Origin: Ailanthus altissimus
Taxonomy: Eukaryota; Streptophyta; Magnoliopsida; Sapindales; Simaroubaceae
Direction: 5' to 3'
Assembly (NCBI GenBank): GCA_946807835.1
Contig: OX327683.1
Span: 7,073,001 to 7,137,000 of the forward strand
DNA length: 64,000 nucleotides
A model generated the notes under the pieces. That model had not been told where the DNA came from, did not search any database, and was given only the letters and a program-made list of their open reading frames with translations. Position 1 is the first letter of the stretch, and every line of letters begins with the position of its first letter. Position numbers and translations under genes: made by a program. This document shows positions 1 to 13,013 of the stretch, piece by piece.

Positions 1-1270
1 TAAAAAAACATCCTGGGTATGACGTTAGCTACTATAAAGCATGGAGAGCTAGTGAGAAGACTAGGACATTAGCTAGGGGTTCTCATAAAGAGTCATTTCA
101 ATTGATCCCATCATATTATGTGGTGCTACAACAAAAGAATCTTGGGACTAGAATCTATTTTGAAATTAATGATAATTCAAAAACTTATTCATAGCAATTG
201 ATTTTTATCTTTACGGGTTCAGTTCAACAATTAGGCCAGTCATTGTAATTAATGGTACCTTTTTGAAAGGTAAGTACAAAGAAACCTTCTTCGTTGTAGC
301 TTGCAAAGATGGTAATAATTCAATTTTTCAATCTTACTTTTGGTATTAGTGATAGTGAAAATGACGCTTCTTCAGAATGGTTTTTGACACAACTGAGTGA
401 GAAGATTGGACTAATGGATAGTTTGGCCTTTTGTATTCTATCAACATGCAAGTATTAAAAACTCGATTGCCAAAGTTTTCCCTAGTGCTAGCCATGGATC
501 TTTTATGTATCACTTGAGGCAAAACATCCAATTCCATTTTAAGAAAGTGAACTTACATGGTTTCTTTGAAAAACAGCAAAAGAATATTAGGTGACTGAAT
601 TTAATCCTCGTATGGTTGAGATTTCAAAAGCAAGTCTAAATGTTGCCAACTACTTTTTGAAAGTTGGGTAGGAAAAACGAGTCCGATCTTATTTTGATGA
701 AAGACTTTACAATATCATGACTACAAACATTATCAAATGCATTCATAGTGTTATAAAGTTTGCTCGTATATGCAAACTACTTATAAAACTTGATTAGTTG
801 GTTTTGTGAACGACTTGAACTAGCTGTGAATGCAACAACTCACCTCAGAAATTGGGTTGAATTTGAACTCCAAAAAAACCTTGATAAATGTAGTTTTTCC
901 AAGTCTTCCGATTTAATACCCATGAATTCCTAGTTAAAGACGAAAATTTAGATGGTTATGTCAACATGCATGGATGAAGTTACACAGTTGAAAATTTTCA
1001 ATTTGAATAGTTACCATGTGTGCATGCATTAGTTGTGTACAAGTTTCGAAGTTACCTCATTTATCATTTGTGCTCTCATTACTACACGATTGATGCCTGG
1101 GTTACTGCATATATAGTAGAGACCATCTACCCTATTGGTCCACACGATACTAGTTATATATCGAATGATATCTGCACCACAGTTAAAATACTTTCTGCTG
1201 GTCATCTAAAGAATAATAGGATTTCGTCTCATGGTGAACAAAAAAAAGGTCATAAATATGGTTGATATGG
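1..1270 (+). pseudogene. Mutator-like (MuDR) transposase relic, cut by window start
   Basis: Conceptual translation in mixed frames gives the usual order of a plant MULE transposase. Positions 20-180 resemble the segment before the catalytic domain (YKAWRARE followed by SYYVVLQQKNLGT). Positions about 200-330 resemble the start of the DDE domain (VIVINGTFLKGKYKE, then VVACKDGNN). Positions about 960-1180 resemble the SWIM zinc finger (FQFE, stop, LPCVHAL) and the conserved tail IDAWVTAYIVETIYPIG. Several in-frame stops and frameshifts are visible. The first catalytic Asp, expected in IDGTHLKG, reads Asn, and the first CxC pair of the SWIM finger is missing. It cannot be active. The N-terminus lies outside the window. 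No terminal inverted repeat was identified. The family is confident from motif order; exact relatives are not known. Confidence 0.82.
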
Positions 1271-2501
1271 AGAAATAGGATTGCTAAACATGTAAATCCA
1301 CAAATCCATTTTCGTCACAAGAATATACAGATATGGATGGGCAGAACTAGTACTTTCTTCTTAGAGGTGCAATCACTTCCTTTTAGGGTATTGATTTCTT
1401 TTCTCGCACCATTGGACTTTTTTATATTAGGTGTTCTTCATTCGTTCCTTAGTTTACAAGATATCTATTTTCATGGACTTAAATTGCATTCAGTTGCTAT
1501 GTAGTGGTCATAACTAGACCTAATAACAATTACATGTAAATGTAATATTTCTTTATCCTTTTTCATAACTCCGAAGCCTTATTTATAATTATTTAGTGTT
1601 TTTGGTTGTAAGTTCATCTTATAGATTTTTGGGCTTTGTTTTAATATAGGTGTATTTTTACCTTCCTCACATGTATGATTAGGTGCATTTTTCTACATAA
1701 CTGAGTTTCACACGCATTCCCTAACTTTTCTTAAGACAATTCCCATTATTAAGCTTAACACCCCCGCAGCCTGTTCAATGTGTGAGTGGGCTTGACATCA
1801 TGACAATATGTTTAATATCTTGAATGAGGATTTGTTTAATTTACAGTCATCACAATGAAGATTACATGCAATATTTGTTGCTATACATTCACATGTGCCA
1901 ATAAGTTCTGTTGGATTTTTATTCTAATTTTGTTTTTTGGATGGACATGGTTGTTTCGTATGTAGATAATAATTTCATGATTCTTTAATTGAAACTTACT
2001 AGTTAATTTCAATTACATTTTTTGTGTGTATAAATTACACATACAATTTAAGATGTATAATATTATTTTTATTATATTGTTATTTTAAATATAATTTATG
2101 TGTTTACTATTATGATAGATTGATTCGATATATTCTAAATGTCTTTTTCTCGACGACATTCATTACTTTTGAAAAATATTCTGTTCATATTAATACATGC
2201 TACACATAACAAAGTTTTATCAATAGGCATATTCAAATGGCAATGACAAAAAATTAATTAAAGGTCTCTAAAATAACGGAATACCACAATAGGCTTTGAT
2301 TTAATAACCCATCAACAAAATATACTTAATCCATGTGTTTCCATGTCATCTTGAAACAAGTTAAAATGATAACTACAACATTACAGTTTACACTTTCAAA
2401 TTCTTAACTTATAAAACATTAATGTGTAAATCTTCATCCAATTCAAGTTTCATCATCATTGTTTTCATACTGTACTCTATATATTCAAGCCCCTATCAAA
2501 T
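1271..2501. other. Intergenic, no gene seen
   Basis: AT-rich sequence following the transposase relic. Short open frames exist but none shows a recognisable domain or splice-compatible coding pattern. No repeat structure was noticed apart from poly-T and poly-A runs. Confidence 0.5.
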
Positions 2502-3480
2502 TATTGCGGTATCAAACTATGCTATTTAGTTTGACACCTATTTAGTATCAACTAAGTCACAATCTTAATACGCTTTTACTCTTTGCGCAGTAGAAGACAT
2601 AATACACAAAATAAATAAGAACATATAAGATTAACACACTAATAAAGATAAAAAAATAAATTACAATAAGACACAAGATATACGTGGTTCGGCTAAAATG
2701 CTTACATCTACGGAGATTCATGATCCATTTTTTTTTATTAATTTAGATCACTAAGTATCTTTTTATATCATCAATGATCTTATAAGGCCTCTTAGTATCT
2801 CTCACAGATACCTCTAAGTATCTTCCTAGATCACTGTGATCTTTATAAGACCTCTTAGTATCTCTTTATAAGAGATTTTTTACAAGAAATAAAAGAATAA
2901 CCCAGGCCTCTAGCCAAAAGGATCTCCGCTGTTCCTTTTGTTCACTTAAGAACTAAAAGAAAACACTCCCAAATATTACACCTTAGTGCAAAGCTCTACG
3001 CATTTAGTGTTTACCTGGCTTTTCTATTATCTCTTATGGTTTACATTTGAAACCTTAGATGCTTCACTTTCTCTTGTGTTTAGAATGGTTTATATAGTGA
3101 GTAAAACACTCTATAAAAATCCTAAACCTTATTAGAATAAGAGTCCACACATCTATGAGTCAAAAACCCCTTCAAATAAGTCAAGACGTCCTAAAACAGA
3201 CTTTCCCTAAGTTCGGCACCGCGATTCCAAATGCGATCTCCTCCAGCACCGCGGTGTTGGCAGTTCAGCGCTACGGCGCTAGACATGCCGCTTCTGGCAT
3301 CGCGGCGCTATAGCCTAAATAACAACCTTCTATTTTGCTTTGCCTTTTTGTGCTTCTAAGTTCTATCTTGCTCTACCCTTTTGTATCCAACATGTAATTG
3401 ACTTCAAAGTGACTATCTTCTTGGTATTCTTTATAATTCTTGCCTATACAAGATTGTTGAATTACCAATTTTCAATAAAT
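2502..3480 (+). repeat. Dispersed repeat family, copy 1
   Basis: This block is clearly similar, in the same orientation and order, to 26791-27755. Shared landmarks are the start (tatcaaac, then tttgacacc), a conserved stretch around the motif gatatacgtggttc, the phrase aagacctcttagtatctc, a segment beginning ttttgttcacttaagaac, a TATA-bearing stretch (tttatatagtga), and the end ttgttgaat. The motif tacgtggttc is common in plant retroelement-derived repeats, so this may be an LTR or a non-autonomous element, but no TG/CA ends or target duplication could be fixed. The two copies differ strongly only in a GC-rich block near their 3' part. Confidence 0.75.
3209..3312. repeat. GC-rich variable block inside dispersed repeat copy 1
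   Basis: About 100 bp of GC- and CpG-rich sequence in an otherwise AT-rich repeat. It consists of degenerate short units around GCACCGCG and GCGCTACGGCG. The equivalent place in copy 2 (27540-27650) holds a different short-unit block (GTGAACAGTACCC type). Confidence 0.6.
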
Positions 3481-4552
3481 CCCCTCTTTAATTCAAAAAC
3501 TCTCACCATAAAGTTAATCATCGTTACCTCTCCTTGACCAATGCTCTCTAGTATTGTCTTTAAGTTAAGTCGCAGACTTAAATGAGGCTCTTGTGACTAT
3601 TGTCTTCGAAGATTCTTTAATGCTGATGTCTAGAGTAGTCCAATGTTGTGATTTCTTATGTCCCGAAGACACCATGACCACAATCCCTTAATGGTTGAAA
3701 ATTCATTCTCGCTATTTCTACTCTTCTCACATATTTGTTTTCGACCCCTGCCACAAAGTAAGATAATTCAAAAATTGCTTTATGGTCAGTTTCAAATCAA
3801 CAACTCTATGTTGGTCCCATTCAAGCACTTTTCTTCAAGCACATAGTCTCCCTCTGTGTTTCTCACCCTTGATCCTTTTGCTTCCTTTTTAGTATTTATT
3901 TATTTATTTTATTTTCCATGAATATTCTATTTCATTCTAGCAGTCCCAAGTGAACTAGGTTTTTATGAGATGAGGAACAAAATCCCATACCTAGTCTCTC
4001 CCTTGTCTTTTCTACTATGTAGTCTTAATCTTATTATACTTAACCCCTATGACTTACCAAAAGTCATATCTCTATAATTGGTAAATAACGATTCTCTATT
4101 ACTTATATGAAAACACTATCTTAGAACAAAAAATAATCCATTCATCAGACACTCGTTCATCTAGAAGCTCTCATGCGATCAAGGTTTTTGCCTAGTCATC
4201 CAACAAATTTGCAAATCTACCATCATTTTATCTTGGTCTTTCTCTCCAAACTATCCCTCTAAGTGCCCTAGATACCTTTTTGGATCTGCCCTTCAATCTT
4301 GATTGCTCTTCTTTTACCATCTTTATTTTATGTCAAATTTGAATGATTCTTCCGACTAGGGACTAGATGACGCTGTCTTCTTGATAGTCTTTTCAAAGGT
4401 GATCTCTACCCTAAAAAATCCCCAGTAAGGCCAACATCTTTTTCTTTTTCAGGTAATTATCTTCTCCATTATTTTTTTCTAATATTTGTGAGCCCCCATG
4501 ATTAACAACCTTTGCTCCATAATGTGGCTCTGCTACAATTTGGCTTTTTCAG
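3481..4552. other. No gene seen
   Basis: AT-rich and pyrimidine-rich sequence between the dispersed repeat and the Copia pol fragment. It might belong to either element, but no diagnostic motif was found. Confidence 0.45.
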
Positions 4553-5925
4553 ATAATTGGACATAAAGGGATATACAAGGTGAAGTATAAACCAAATGGA
4601 ACCATAGCAAGGAATAAAGCTAGATTAATGGCCAAATGATATCATTAAGTTACTGGTATAGACTACATTGAAACATTCAGTCCTGTCATCAAAAGTATAA
4701 CTGTGAAGACAATAGCATCTTTAGCTATACATTTTGGCTGGGACATCAACAATGCTTTCCTAAATAGGGAACTGACAGAAGAAGTTTATATTAAGCAACC
4801 AAAGGATTTTGTTTACAAATACATGCCTCATCACATATGTAAACTGAGAAAAGCATTATATGATTTAAAACAGGCTTCTATAGCATCGTATGAAAAAACT
4901 CAAGGCTGTCTTACTGACATGGAGATTTAGCAACTCCAAATTTTACACTTCACTTTTCATTTTGAGGGAAGAAGGTAGTTTGATCATACTGCTAGTTTAT
5001 CTAGATGACATTCTCATAACTAGTAGTGATGAGCCAAAGATGGTTTTAGTAGTCAAGAAATTGGATGTCAACTTTTCTTTAAAAATGTTAGGATCTCTTA
5101 GCTACTTTCTGGGTATTAAGATGAAAAGGAATGATTAAGGGATACACATGAACCAAACTAGATACATCTTGGATCTGTTAAAGAAAACAAAAATGTTAAA
5201 TTGCAAGGGAAATGCAACTCCCATGAGCACAAATGTAAAGTACTTAAGAGAAGAAGGCAAAAAACTTTGAAGAAAATACACTTTTCAGAAGTGTAATTGG
5301 TGCACTGCAGTATGCCACTTTAACAAGTCCAGAGATAACATTCAGTGTTAATAAGCTTAGTCAGTTCCTAGAAAAGCCTAAGCATGAGCACTGGCTAGGG
5401 AGTAAGAGGATTTTAAGATAATTACAAAACACCTCAAATCATGGTCTTAACCACAGAACCAAAGGAAGCTTAGAACTTACAGCATTTTCAGATGCTGATT
5501 GGGCAGCATATAGCAATGACAGAAAGTTTGCAAGTGGCTACAACATATTATTGTGTGGAAATTTGATTTCGTGGTGCTCCAAGAAATAAAAGGTAGTGAC
5601 CAGGTCTAGTGCAAAATCAGAGTATAGAGCTTTGGCTCACACATGTGCAAAAATAACTTGGATGTGTTCTCCTCTATGAAATGGGAATACATCTCTCAAA
5701 CACACCAAGAATTTGGTGTGACAATATAAGTACAACATCCTTGGCTACAAATCTCGTGTTCCATAGAAAAACAAAGCACATTAAGATCGATGTACACTTC
5801 ACTAGAGATAAGGTTGCAAATGGTGAGATTAAAATAAAGTATATTCTATTTGAAAATCAAGTAGCAGACATTATGACCAAGGCACTGTCAAAAGAAATAT
5901 TTAACATCTTGAAAAAGTAAGCTCA
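4553..5925 (+). pseudogene. Ty1/Copia pol fragment (reverse transcriptase to RNase H end)
   Basis: The translation begins inside the reverse transcriptase (IGHKGIYKVKYKPNGT) and continues through IDYIETFSPVIKS, NNAFLN, VYIKQPKDF, KALYDLKQA and the catalytic box VYLDDIL near 5000. The RNase H part follows, with AFSDADWAA near 5490-5515, TRSSAKSEYRAL near 5600 and the C-terminal IDVHFTRDKV, then ADIMTKAL near 5790-5890. Stops, frameshifts and a small deletion just before NNAFLN break the frame. Gag, protease, integrase and both LTRs of this element are absent. It stops about 15 bp before the truncated LTR of the next, opposite-strand Copia element, so a deletion joined the two. Confidence 0.9.
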
Positions 5926-5939
5926 ACATTATACTAGAT

Positions 5940-7608
5940 ATCTTTGTTTTCATCAGTAAAAACACTTTTTATCTTAGAATCTTATGAAGATATGAATTTG
6001 AGGTTAAAATAAATAAGATTTAACTGGAATAAAAATACACCTAAATCTACGCTAAGTTTTCTTCTATCAAAGGATTCTAAACCAAGTCTTTTGTTCTACA
6101 ATGAGAGGAAGAATGGGCTTCCTATTTTTTTTTCTCTTAAAAAATACGTATTCGATGTGTTTTACGTATTTTTATGTAAGTCTCCTCTTTAGACTAATCT
6201 TCTTCTTTTAAAATAATAATTTAATTATAATATTTATTAATTAAATTATTATCTATTAAAAAGAGACCTAATTAATGTAAATCACATAAAGTCTTACTCT
6301 TTGTGATTAACGTATAATACCCAACAATTAAACATTATTAGACTTCCAAAATTAATGGACTTTTAGTCTTTTATAAAAAAGAAAACACTTAATTAAAATA
6401 AAATACTTTTGATAATTTCAAAAATTATCCTTAAGATTTTATTTATTTAATTTCTTAAATTAAATATTTAATTATATTTGGATAGGATATTATCTATATT
6501 AATTAATTTTTAATTAATTAATTTTATCCAAATATAAAATATATGTATTTGAAAACTATTTTCTGAACACAAACAAGTTGTATAATAACACAATCATTTT
6601 TTAATTGTTCATTGTAATAACGAAAGAGATGGTATTGGGGACCTATGGACCTATAATTTCAAGTTGCAATAAATTTTGAACAATTAATTAAAATCTTTAA
6701 TTAGTGATAAAAAAATTTATTAATTCCAATGTTATTCCACTAAAAACATGAAATTGTACTCTTGAAATTGTAGATATAATTTATTAGAAAACTTAGAGCA
6801 ATTTATTGATTTAATCACTACATGCAATTCAACCCTCCATAGATGGTTCATTATTAGAACTAGATCAATTACCGTTTTACCCCTCTAATTATTTTTTTAT
6901 CCTTAAATACCATTAATTCACCAGCGAACAGTTAACTTATAACATTATTACAAATTGAGCGCTCTAACCATTCAGTTCTAGAATTAACCCTTAAGAGAAC
7001 CTTCTTTCTAACTTCCATTAGGAAGAATATATTTTATATCTAAAAATCATATTTACAACCATTTATCTCATTGTGCCACCAAAATATAAGTTTTGAACAT
7101 GTTCTTTAGACAAACCGTAATGAGTATTTCAAATAATATAATAACATAAACAAGAGTTTTGATCACTCAGGATTAAAGTTAATCTGTACATGATCATCAG
7201 TTGACATTATTTGAATTCTTAATTAACAATGGTATTTTACATTAAAAAAATTAAATTATGTCTGGTCTAGTCCTATTAATCATATTATATAAAATGCCTC
7301 AACCATAATGTCACTACATTAGTGATTCAGATAAAATCATTACATTCTAAATATATCACACGAGTAATATTTAATTAAAGATCTCAAACTTTAATTAATT
7401 AATTACGAACTTCTTTTGTTTATTATCCATAACTTTAATCCTCTTGTATATAAAAATTATATTCTAAGATTATAGTCACATAAATAAATAAAGAATTTTC
7501 TGATATTTATGTCATAAAATTATAAACATTTATCAAGTATAAAATTACAACTTTATTAATTTTATAAAAAGAGTATAAGTACATGCTTTTAGGGCATTAT
7601 CCCTAACA
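5940..7608 (-). repeat. 3' LTR of the large Copia element
   Basis: Matches 15266-16668 along most of its length. On the minus strand it starts TGTTAGGGATAATGCCC, right after a purine-rich tract, a typical Copia LTR start. The outer terminal ~60 bp present in the other copy (15206-15265) are missing here. Confidence 0.88.
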
Positions 7609-7624
7609 ATCTCTTACTTGCCCT
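7609..7624 (-). other. Polypurine tract of the large Copia element
   Basis: The minus strand reads AGGGCAAGTAAGAGAT directly before the LTR start TGTTAG. Position and composition fit the plus-strand primer tract of an LTR retrotransposon. Confidence 0.6.
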
Positions 7625-10268
7625 AAAGTAGGTGAGACATGTCTCTTAAACCCTTGCCCTCTATATGATTCTCAAACGACCTAGTCGGTAATGTCTTAGT
7701 GAATGGGTCTGCAAGATTATTTTCAGATGCTATCTTCATAACTATCACATCACCTCTATGCACGATTTTCCTGATCAAGTGATACTTTATCTCTATATGC
7801 TTTCCTCTCTTATGGCTTATGGGTTCCTTTGATTTTGCCACTGTCCCACTATTGTAATAGCAAAGGGTCAATGGTTTATCCATTTCTAGAACAACTTCCA
7901 AATCAGTGAAGAACTTACTAAGCCATACTGCTTCTTTAGCTGTTATGTATTCAGCCTCTATGGTTGAATCAACAATACTGGATTGTTTTGCACTTCTCCA
8001 AATTATGGCTTCGCCCCCAAGAGTAAATACTGATCCAAACATCAATTTTCAATTATCTTTGTCTGATTGAAAATCAGAATCAGTATAACCAATGGGGTTC
8101 AGGTCTCCACTTGAATACACAAGCATACAATTTCTCGTTCTTCAAAGATGCTTGAGAATGTGCTTTACTACAATCCAGTGAGCTAATCCAGGGTTGAATT
8201 GATAACGACTCACTATTCCCACTGCATAACAAATGTTAGGTCTCGTCCACAACATATCATACATAAGGCTGCCAACTGTTGAGGCATAGTGAACCCATCT
8301 CATATCTTTTTTCTCATGAGGTGTTTTAGGACATTGCTCTTTAGAAAGAATAATTCCATGTTGAGTCGGTAATTGACCATTCTTGAAATTTTGCATCAAA
8401 AATTGCATAAGCACTTTATCAATATACGATGCCTAAGATAGTGCCAATATTATGTTCTTGCGATCCCGAATAATTTGGATCCCAAGGACATAACTTGCCT
8501 TTCCCAAATCCTTCATTTGGAAGTGCTCGACCAGCCACTTATATATGTTGGATAATGTTTCTACATCATTCCAAATGAGTAGAACATCATCCACATAAAA
8601 GTAACAGTAAAACCACCGTTTTGTTATTGATATACTTGTATACACAAGGTTCATCAATATTTTGCTTAAAACTATAAGATTTAATTGTCTTATCAAATCT
8701 TAAGTTCCAAGACATTGAAGCCTGTTTTAAGTCAATAGACTTGAGAATTTTTAGTCTTTCTGCTCCTGGCCTTTTACCCTAAACCCTTCTAGTTGCACCA
8801 TATAGATGCTCTCTTCAAGATAGCCATTTACAAAGGCTGTCTTGCATCCATTTGTCATATCTCATAATTGAAACATACAACAATGGACAAGAGAATGCAA
8901 AAGGATTTGAGCATAGCTATTGGCGAGAAAGTCTCCTCATAGTCGACTCCCTATTTTTGGGTATAACCTTTTGACACTATTTTTACTTTGAAAGTCTCTA
9001 CTTTTTCATTCACTCTTCTTTTCTTCTTAAACATCCATTTACACCTAATAGGCTTGACATCTTCAGGTAGATCTACAAGTTCCCATACTAAATTGGTGTA
9101 CATAGAATCTATTTCTTGATTCATGACTTCTTGTCATTTTTCTTTATCAGAATCTTCCACTGCATGTCTATATGTCAATGGATCATCTTAGCTTGTATCG
9201 GACATAACTACTTATGCCTCTTCCTCCTCTCTATAATGAGAAGGTAGTCTCACTATCCTCCCATTATGTTGAGGTTCCAAGGTGTTCTAATTAGAATTAG
9301 TGGTTACCCAACTTTGTCGTTCATTAACTGTCAGCGGTAAAAGTCTGATTTAATTAGAAAACATTTCCTCCAATACAATCTTATTGCGAGGTTTATAGTT
9401 TAATGTATAATCATTCTAAAGAAAAGTGGCATTTATCGATATAATCACTTTATTTTCTTGAGGACTATAAAACAAACCCTCTTTTATGCCTTTATGGTAG
9501 CCTACAAATAAATAAACTTTTGTTCGCAGTTCTAACTTTTCATTTTTTCCTTTTTAGCACACATGTTAGACGCCTCCATATGCGAAAATGGCGTAACTAG
9601 GTTTACTACCATTTCACATCTCTAATGGTGTACTTTAGATAGATTTTGAAGGTACTACATTTAAAATGTAGATCGCGGTCTGTAGTACATAACCCCAAAA
9701 AAGAGGGTGACAATGAAGAGTAGCACATTATAGACTTAACCATGTCTAATAAGGTTCTATTTCTCATTTTTGCAACACCATTTTACTGAGGTGTTCCAGG
9801 TGCTGTGAGTTGGGATAAAATCACATGCTCCAATAGGTAATCTTTGAACTCTGTGTCAAGGTATTCACCACATCGATCAGATCGAAGAGTCTTAAGTGTT
9901 TTACCTAATTACTTTTCAACTTCTACTAAGAATTCTTTGAACTTTCTAAACGTCTCAGATTTTCTTTGCATTAGATAAACATAAAATCTCGAATAATTGT
10001 CAATAAATGTGACGAAGTATTCATAACTGCCTCTTGCTTTACATTTAATGGACTGCAAACGTCAGTATGTACAAGCTGAGGTGGTTCTTTGACTCTTTCA
10101 CTCTTAGCTGAGAAATGTCTTTTAGTCATTTTACCCTTTAGACAAGATTCACATATAGGAAGAGTGCTAACATTTAGCTCTCTTAAAAAACCATCTTCTA
10201 CTAACCTGTTGATCTTATCTAGATTAATATGACTTAACCTAAGATGCCAAAGATAAGTGTCATTGACA
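7620..10268 (-). pseudogene. Copia pol: integrase, reverse transcriptase, RNase H
   Basis: From the N-terminal side on the minus strand: integrase zinc-binding region (WHLRLSHINLDKI near 10220, CESCLKGK near 10140), integrase core (HTDVCSPL near 10060, TLRSDRCGEY near 9870). Then the reverse transcriptase: RCKWMFKKK near 9040, VDYEETFSPI near 8930, catalytic YVDDVLLIW near 8580, and MKDLGKASYVLGIQI near 8510. Last comes RNase H (TIEAEYITAKEAVWL near 7940, HIEIKYHLIRKIV near 7770, NNLADPFTKTLPT near 7700). Several stops and frameshifts interrupt the frame, for example between 8700 and 8760. The longest uninterrupted part is the RNase H end (7623-8045). Not functional. Domain assignment is secure. 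Confidence 0.93.
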
Positions 10269-10274
10269 TGTTCA

Positions 10275-11678
10275 GAATATAGGAGTTTATTTCGAAGTAC
10301 AGGATTGTCGAAGTAATAAATAACCCGATGAGAACGGGGTCAATCCACAGGGAAGTAGAATTAAAATTACAAATTATAAACACTTTTAAGACAATTAATG
10401 CAGTATAAGATGTTTGCAAATATTAATTCAATTAACCAATTCAAATAAAAGTTAAGGTTAAGGGGATCCACTCTTAGCATAAGAAGTAAGAATATATTTA
10501 ACTCTTTTTATAACTCAATTGGAATCCTCACACAAAGAAGGTTCCAACCGAAAAATATAACCATTAAAGTTCATCATAATTTATATATTGATTAGTATTT
10601 ATTTCTTTCAATTATTATATACCAAATCTTATAAATGGGTTCAAGTATTTATTATGCCAATCTTTATATTTGTCTATAATAAATCAAGACTCCCACTTTA
10701 CAAGAAAGTGTATATACACTGAATCTTGTAAATGGTTTCAAGAATTTATTGTGCCAAGTATAAAGTTTGTCAATAATAAATTAAAAACCACCACTTTAGA
10801 AGAAATAATATTAATTCTACAAACAAAATAAATACATCATATATAAAATTGCATAACTTAAGAATGAAGCATTAAATTCATAAATAAGTGTTAAGCATAT
10901 CTAATTACATTGCCAAGAGTTTCACCCTTGCACCTTAGCATAAAGAAAATCATTTGGACATAATAAAACTAAAGAAAAAGAAAAGAAATGGAAGAAGAAA
11001 TAACATGACTTAATAGTAAACAAGAGAAATAATATTACAAAGAGATAATACAAAAGACAAGTATTTTGAACTAAATTCTAACTTTCGAATTACATGCTTT
11101 AGGCATAAACAAGTCACCTATTTATAGAAAAATATAGATAAATCGAGACAAATTAGGAGGAAACCACTTGGATGATGAAAGTCAAGAATGGTGGCAAAAT
11201 AATTAGCATTGATTATCACTAAGGCACCCACTTGATTATCCAATTTGAAATTGATGTAATCTGAATTAGCTATTACTCAAAACATCAAAGTTGTAGATAA
11301 GTCTCTTATTTTTTCAAATTAAGTTGTCTCATACATATTAAATACGTATTGCTATAGTTATAGACCAAATACTGATGATTGTTTAAACTGGGCATATACT
11401 GCAGATCACTTCTGTTCTACGCCATTTTTACCCTTTAAACACTCGAACTTCAAATGATTTGTGAAATAAAATATGTTAACCCAGTAAGTCAGCTCTTCAC
11501 AGAATTAAGAATCACTTCAATTGAATTGTTAGGTAAAAAGCTATGCCCATTTTACCGAACCTACCACAAAACAATTAAAAGATAACTAGGTACAATATTG
11601 TAAACATACTTAAGTTAAGAAAATTAAATACACTAGTAATACAAAACAATGATGTAAAACTCTTATTAAATGTGTAAG
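10275..11678. mobile_element. Unclassified 1.4 kb insertion inside the Copia integrase
   Basis: Noncoding AT-rich block that interrupts the Copia pol exactly between the pre-integrase segment and the integrase zinc finger. Six bases, TGTTCA, occur on both sides (10269-10274 and 11679-11684). Removing the block plus one TGTTCA restores a continuous reading frame ending in HVNDTYLWHL, which argues that this is an insertion with target duplication. The ends (gaatatagg at the left, gtgtaag at the right) lack TG/CA LTR ends and show no clear inverted repeat. Inside, about 10620-10715 and 10716-10810 form a diverged tandem duplication of ~95 bp. No coding capacity was seen. It is probably a non-autonomous element of unknown class. 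Confidence 0.7.
10620..10810. repeat. Diverged ~95-bp tandem duplication
   Basis: Two adjoining units share aatcttRtaaatgg, ttcaagWatttattRtgcca and the phrase cccactttacaagaaa/ccactttagaagaaa. The divergence shows the duplication is old or belongs to the element itself. Confidence 0.6.
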
Positions 11679-11684
11679 TGTTCA

Positions 11685-12187
11685 TCAGTCATCATTTGGA
11701 GAAACTTTTTTCCTTTTAGTAGATTTAAGATGTTCTACTTTAAATATTTCAGAATTAAGCAGTGAAGACTCATCGAGCCTTAAAACTTAAAGCCCATTTT
11801 TTAATTTTGCATGACAAATATCTAAACTATTTCTATCAATAATAATCTCATTATTATAAAAAGAAATATTAAAAAATTATTCATGCAACTTAGAAACAAA
11901 AATCAAATTCCTTCTGAATCCAGGAATAAAATAAACATTATTTAAAATTAAAAAATTATTCCTAAAATTCAATCAAGTCACTCCTATTGCTAAAGTCAAA
12001 ATGACTACCCCATTGCCAACCCATATGGTAAATTCCCCATCGATGAGCTCCCGAGAAGAACTAAGCATTTGCAAGGAAGAACAAACATGATTAGTGGTTT
12101 CTGAATCAATTATTCAAAGAGAAAGTTCATTCTCCACTAAACAAGTTTCTAAAACCAGTAAATCATATTTACCTTTGTTCTTTTCTT
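11685..12187 (-). pseudogene. Copia protease and pre-integrase segment
   Basis: Minus-strand translation gives the aspartic protease start SLWIIDSETTNHVC near 12100 (the usual DSGAT is degraded to DSETT). It continues with a protease-like tail (VGNGVV, IPGFRRNLIFVSKL near 11920) and ends in the pre-integrase region SPNDD before the 1.4 kb insertion. In-frame stops are present. It is contiguous with gag upstream and integrase downstream. Confidence 0.8.
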
Positions 12188-13013
12188 TCAGCTCGGAGAG
12201 ATACTTTTTACAATTCCTCTTCCAATGACCTTCGACTCCGCAATGAAATTTTTTTTCTTTCTTTGCTTTGGAGTCCTTCTTCTTACTCTTACTGCTGTTA
12301 AAGTCTTTCTTGGCTTTTTCTCTAGAACCTGAACCATCTCCAATGTTCTTCCTCTTTTTATTTTTTTTGGAGGAAGACTACTTAACTTCAACAACATTTA
12401 CCTTAGACTATTTAGGCTTATCTGATATAGCCTCAAATGTTTGCAGTTTATTAAGTAGTTGAGTCATATTATGAGAGCTTGTTCATAACATAATTTATTT
12501 TGAACTGCAAAAATACTAGAGTAAGAGACTTCAGTATGATGCTAACTTGGGTCTTATCATCTATAGTGGCTCCATGGATCTTTGCCTGATGCATTAGATT
12601 GATTATGTTCAAAACATACTTACGCACCGGAACTTATTTCTTTATTTTAGCATTCATGTAACTGCGAGTAGCTTCATGACAGCTTTGTTTCGACTGCTAG
12701 CCAACATCGCTTGGAGAGAATCCCATATCTCATGTACAGTCTCCAAGTGCTCATGCTTCATTCTAAGTACATCGCTCATACTGGCAAACATATAGCAGTG
12801 GGCCTTATTATTGACTTGTATCCATTTCTTATATTGCTCTTGTACATTACGAGAAGCATTAGCTGCAGGTTATTGATGACACTTCTCCATAATGATGAAC
12901 TTTTGGTGCTCACAGATCAATACAATATTCATATTACTTTTTTATTTTACAAAATTATCACCAATAAATTTTTTATTTGTTAAGAAGGTTATGATAGGAT
13001 TTGTTTCAGACAT
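12188..13013 (-). pseudogene. Copia gag with zinc knuckle
   Basis: The minus-strand reading starts at the ATG at 13013 (MSETNPI). It contains the typical Copia gag signatures NASRNVQEQYKKW, NNKAH near 12820 and ASMSDVLRMKHEHLE near 12770, then a basic segment and a zinc knuckle at about 12205-12246 (FHCGVEGHWKRNC). The first Cys of the CCHC knuckle is replaced by Lys, and several stops occur upstream. Gag would package element RNA. This copy is dead. Confidence 0.85.

Noticed and set aside
4540..4556. Splice-acceptor-like tttttcag directly before the Copia pol fragment
   Set aside because: Pyrimidine-rich runs ending in AG are frequent in this AT-rich DNA, and nothing upstream supports an exon.
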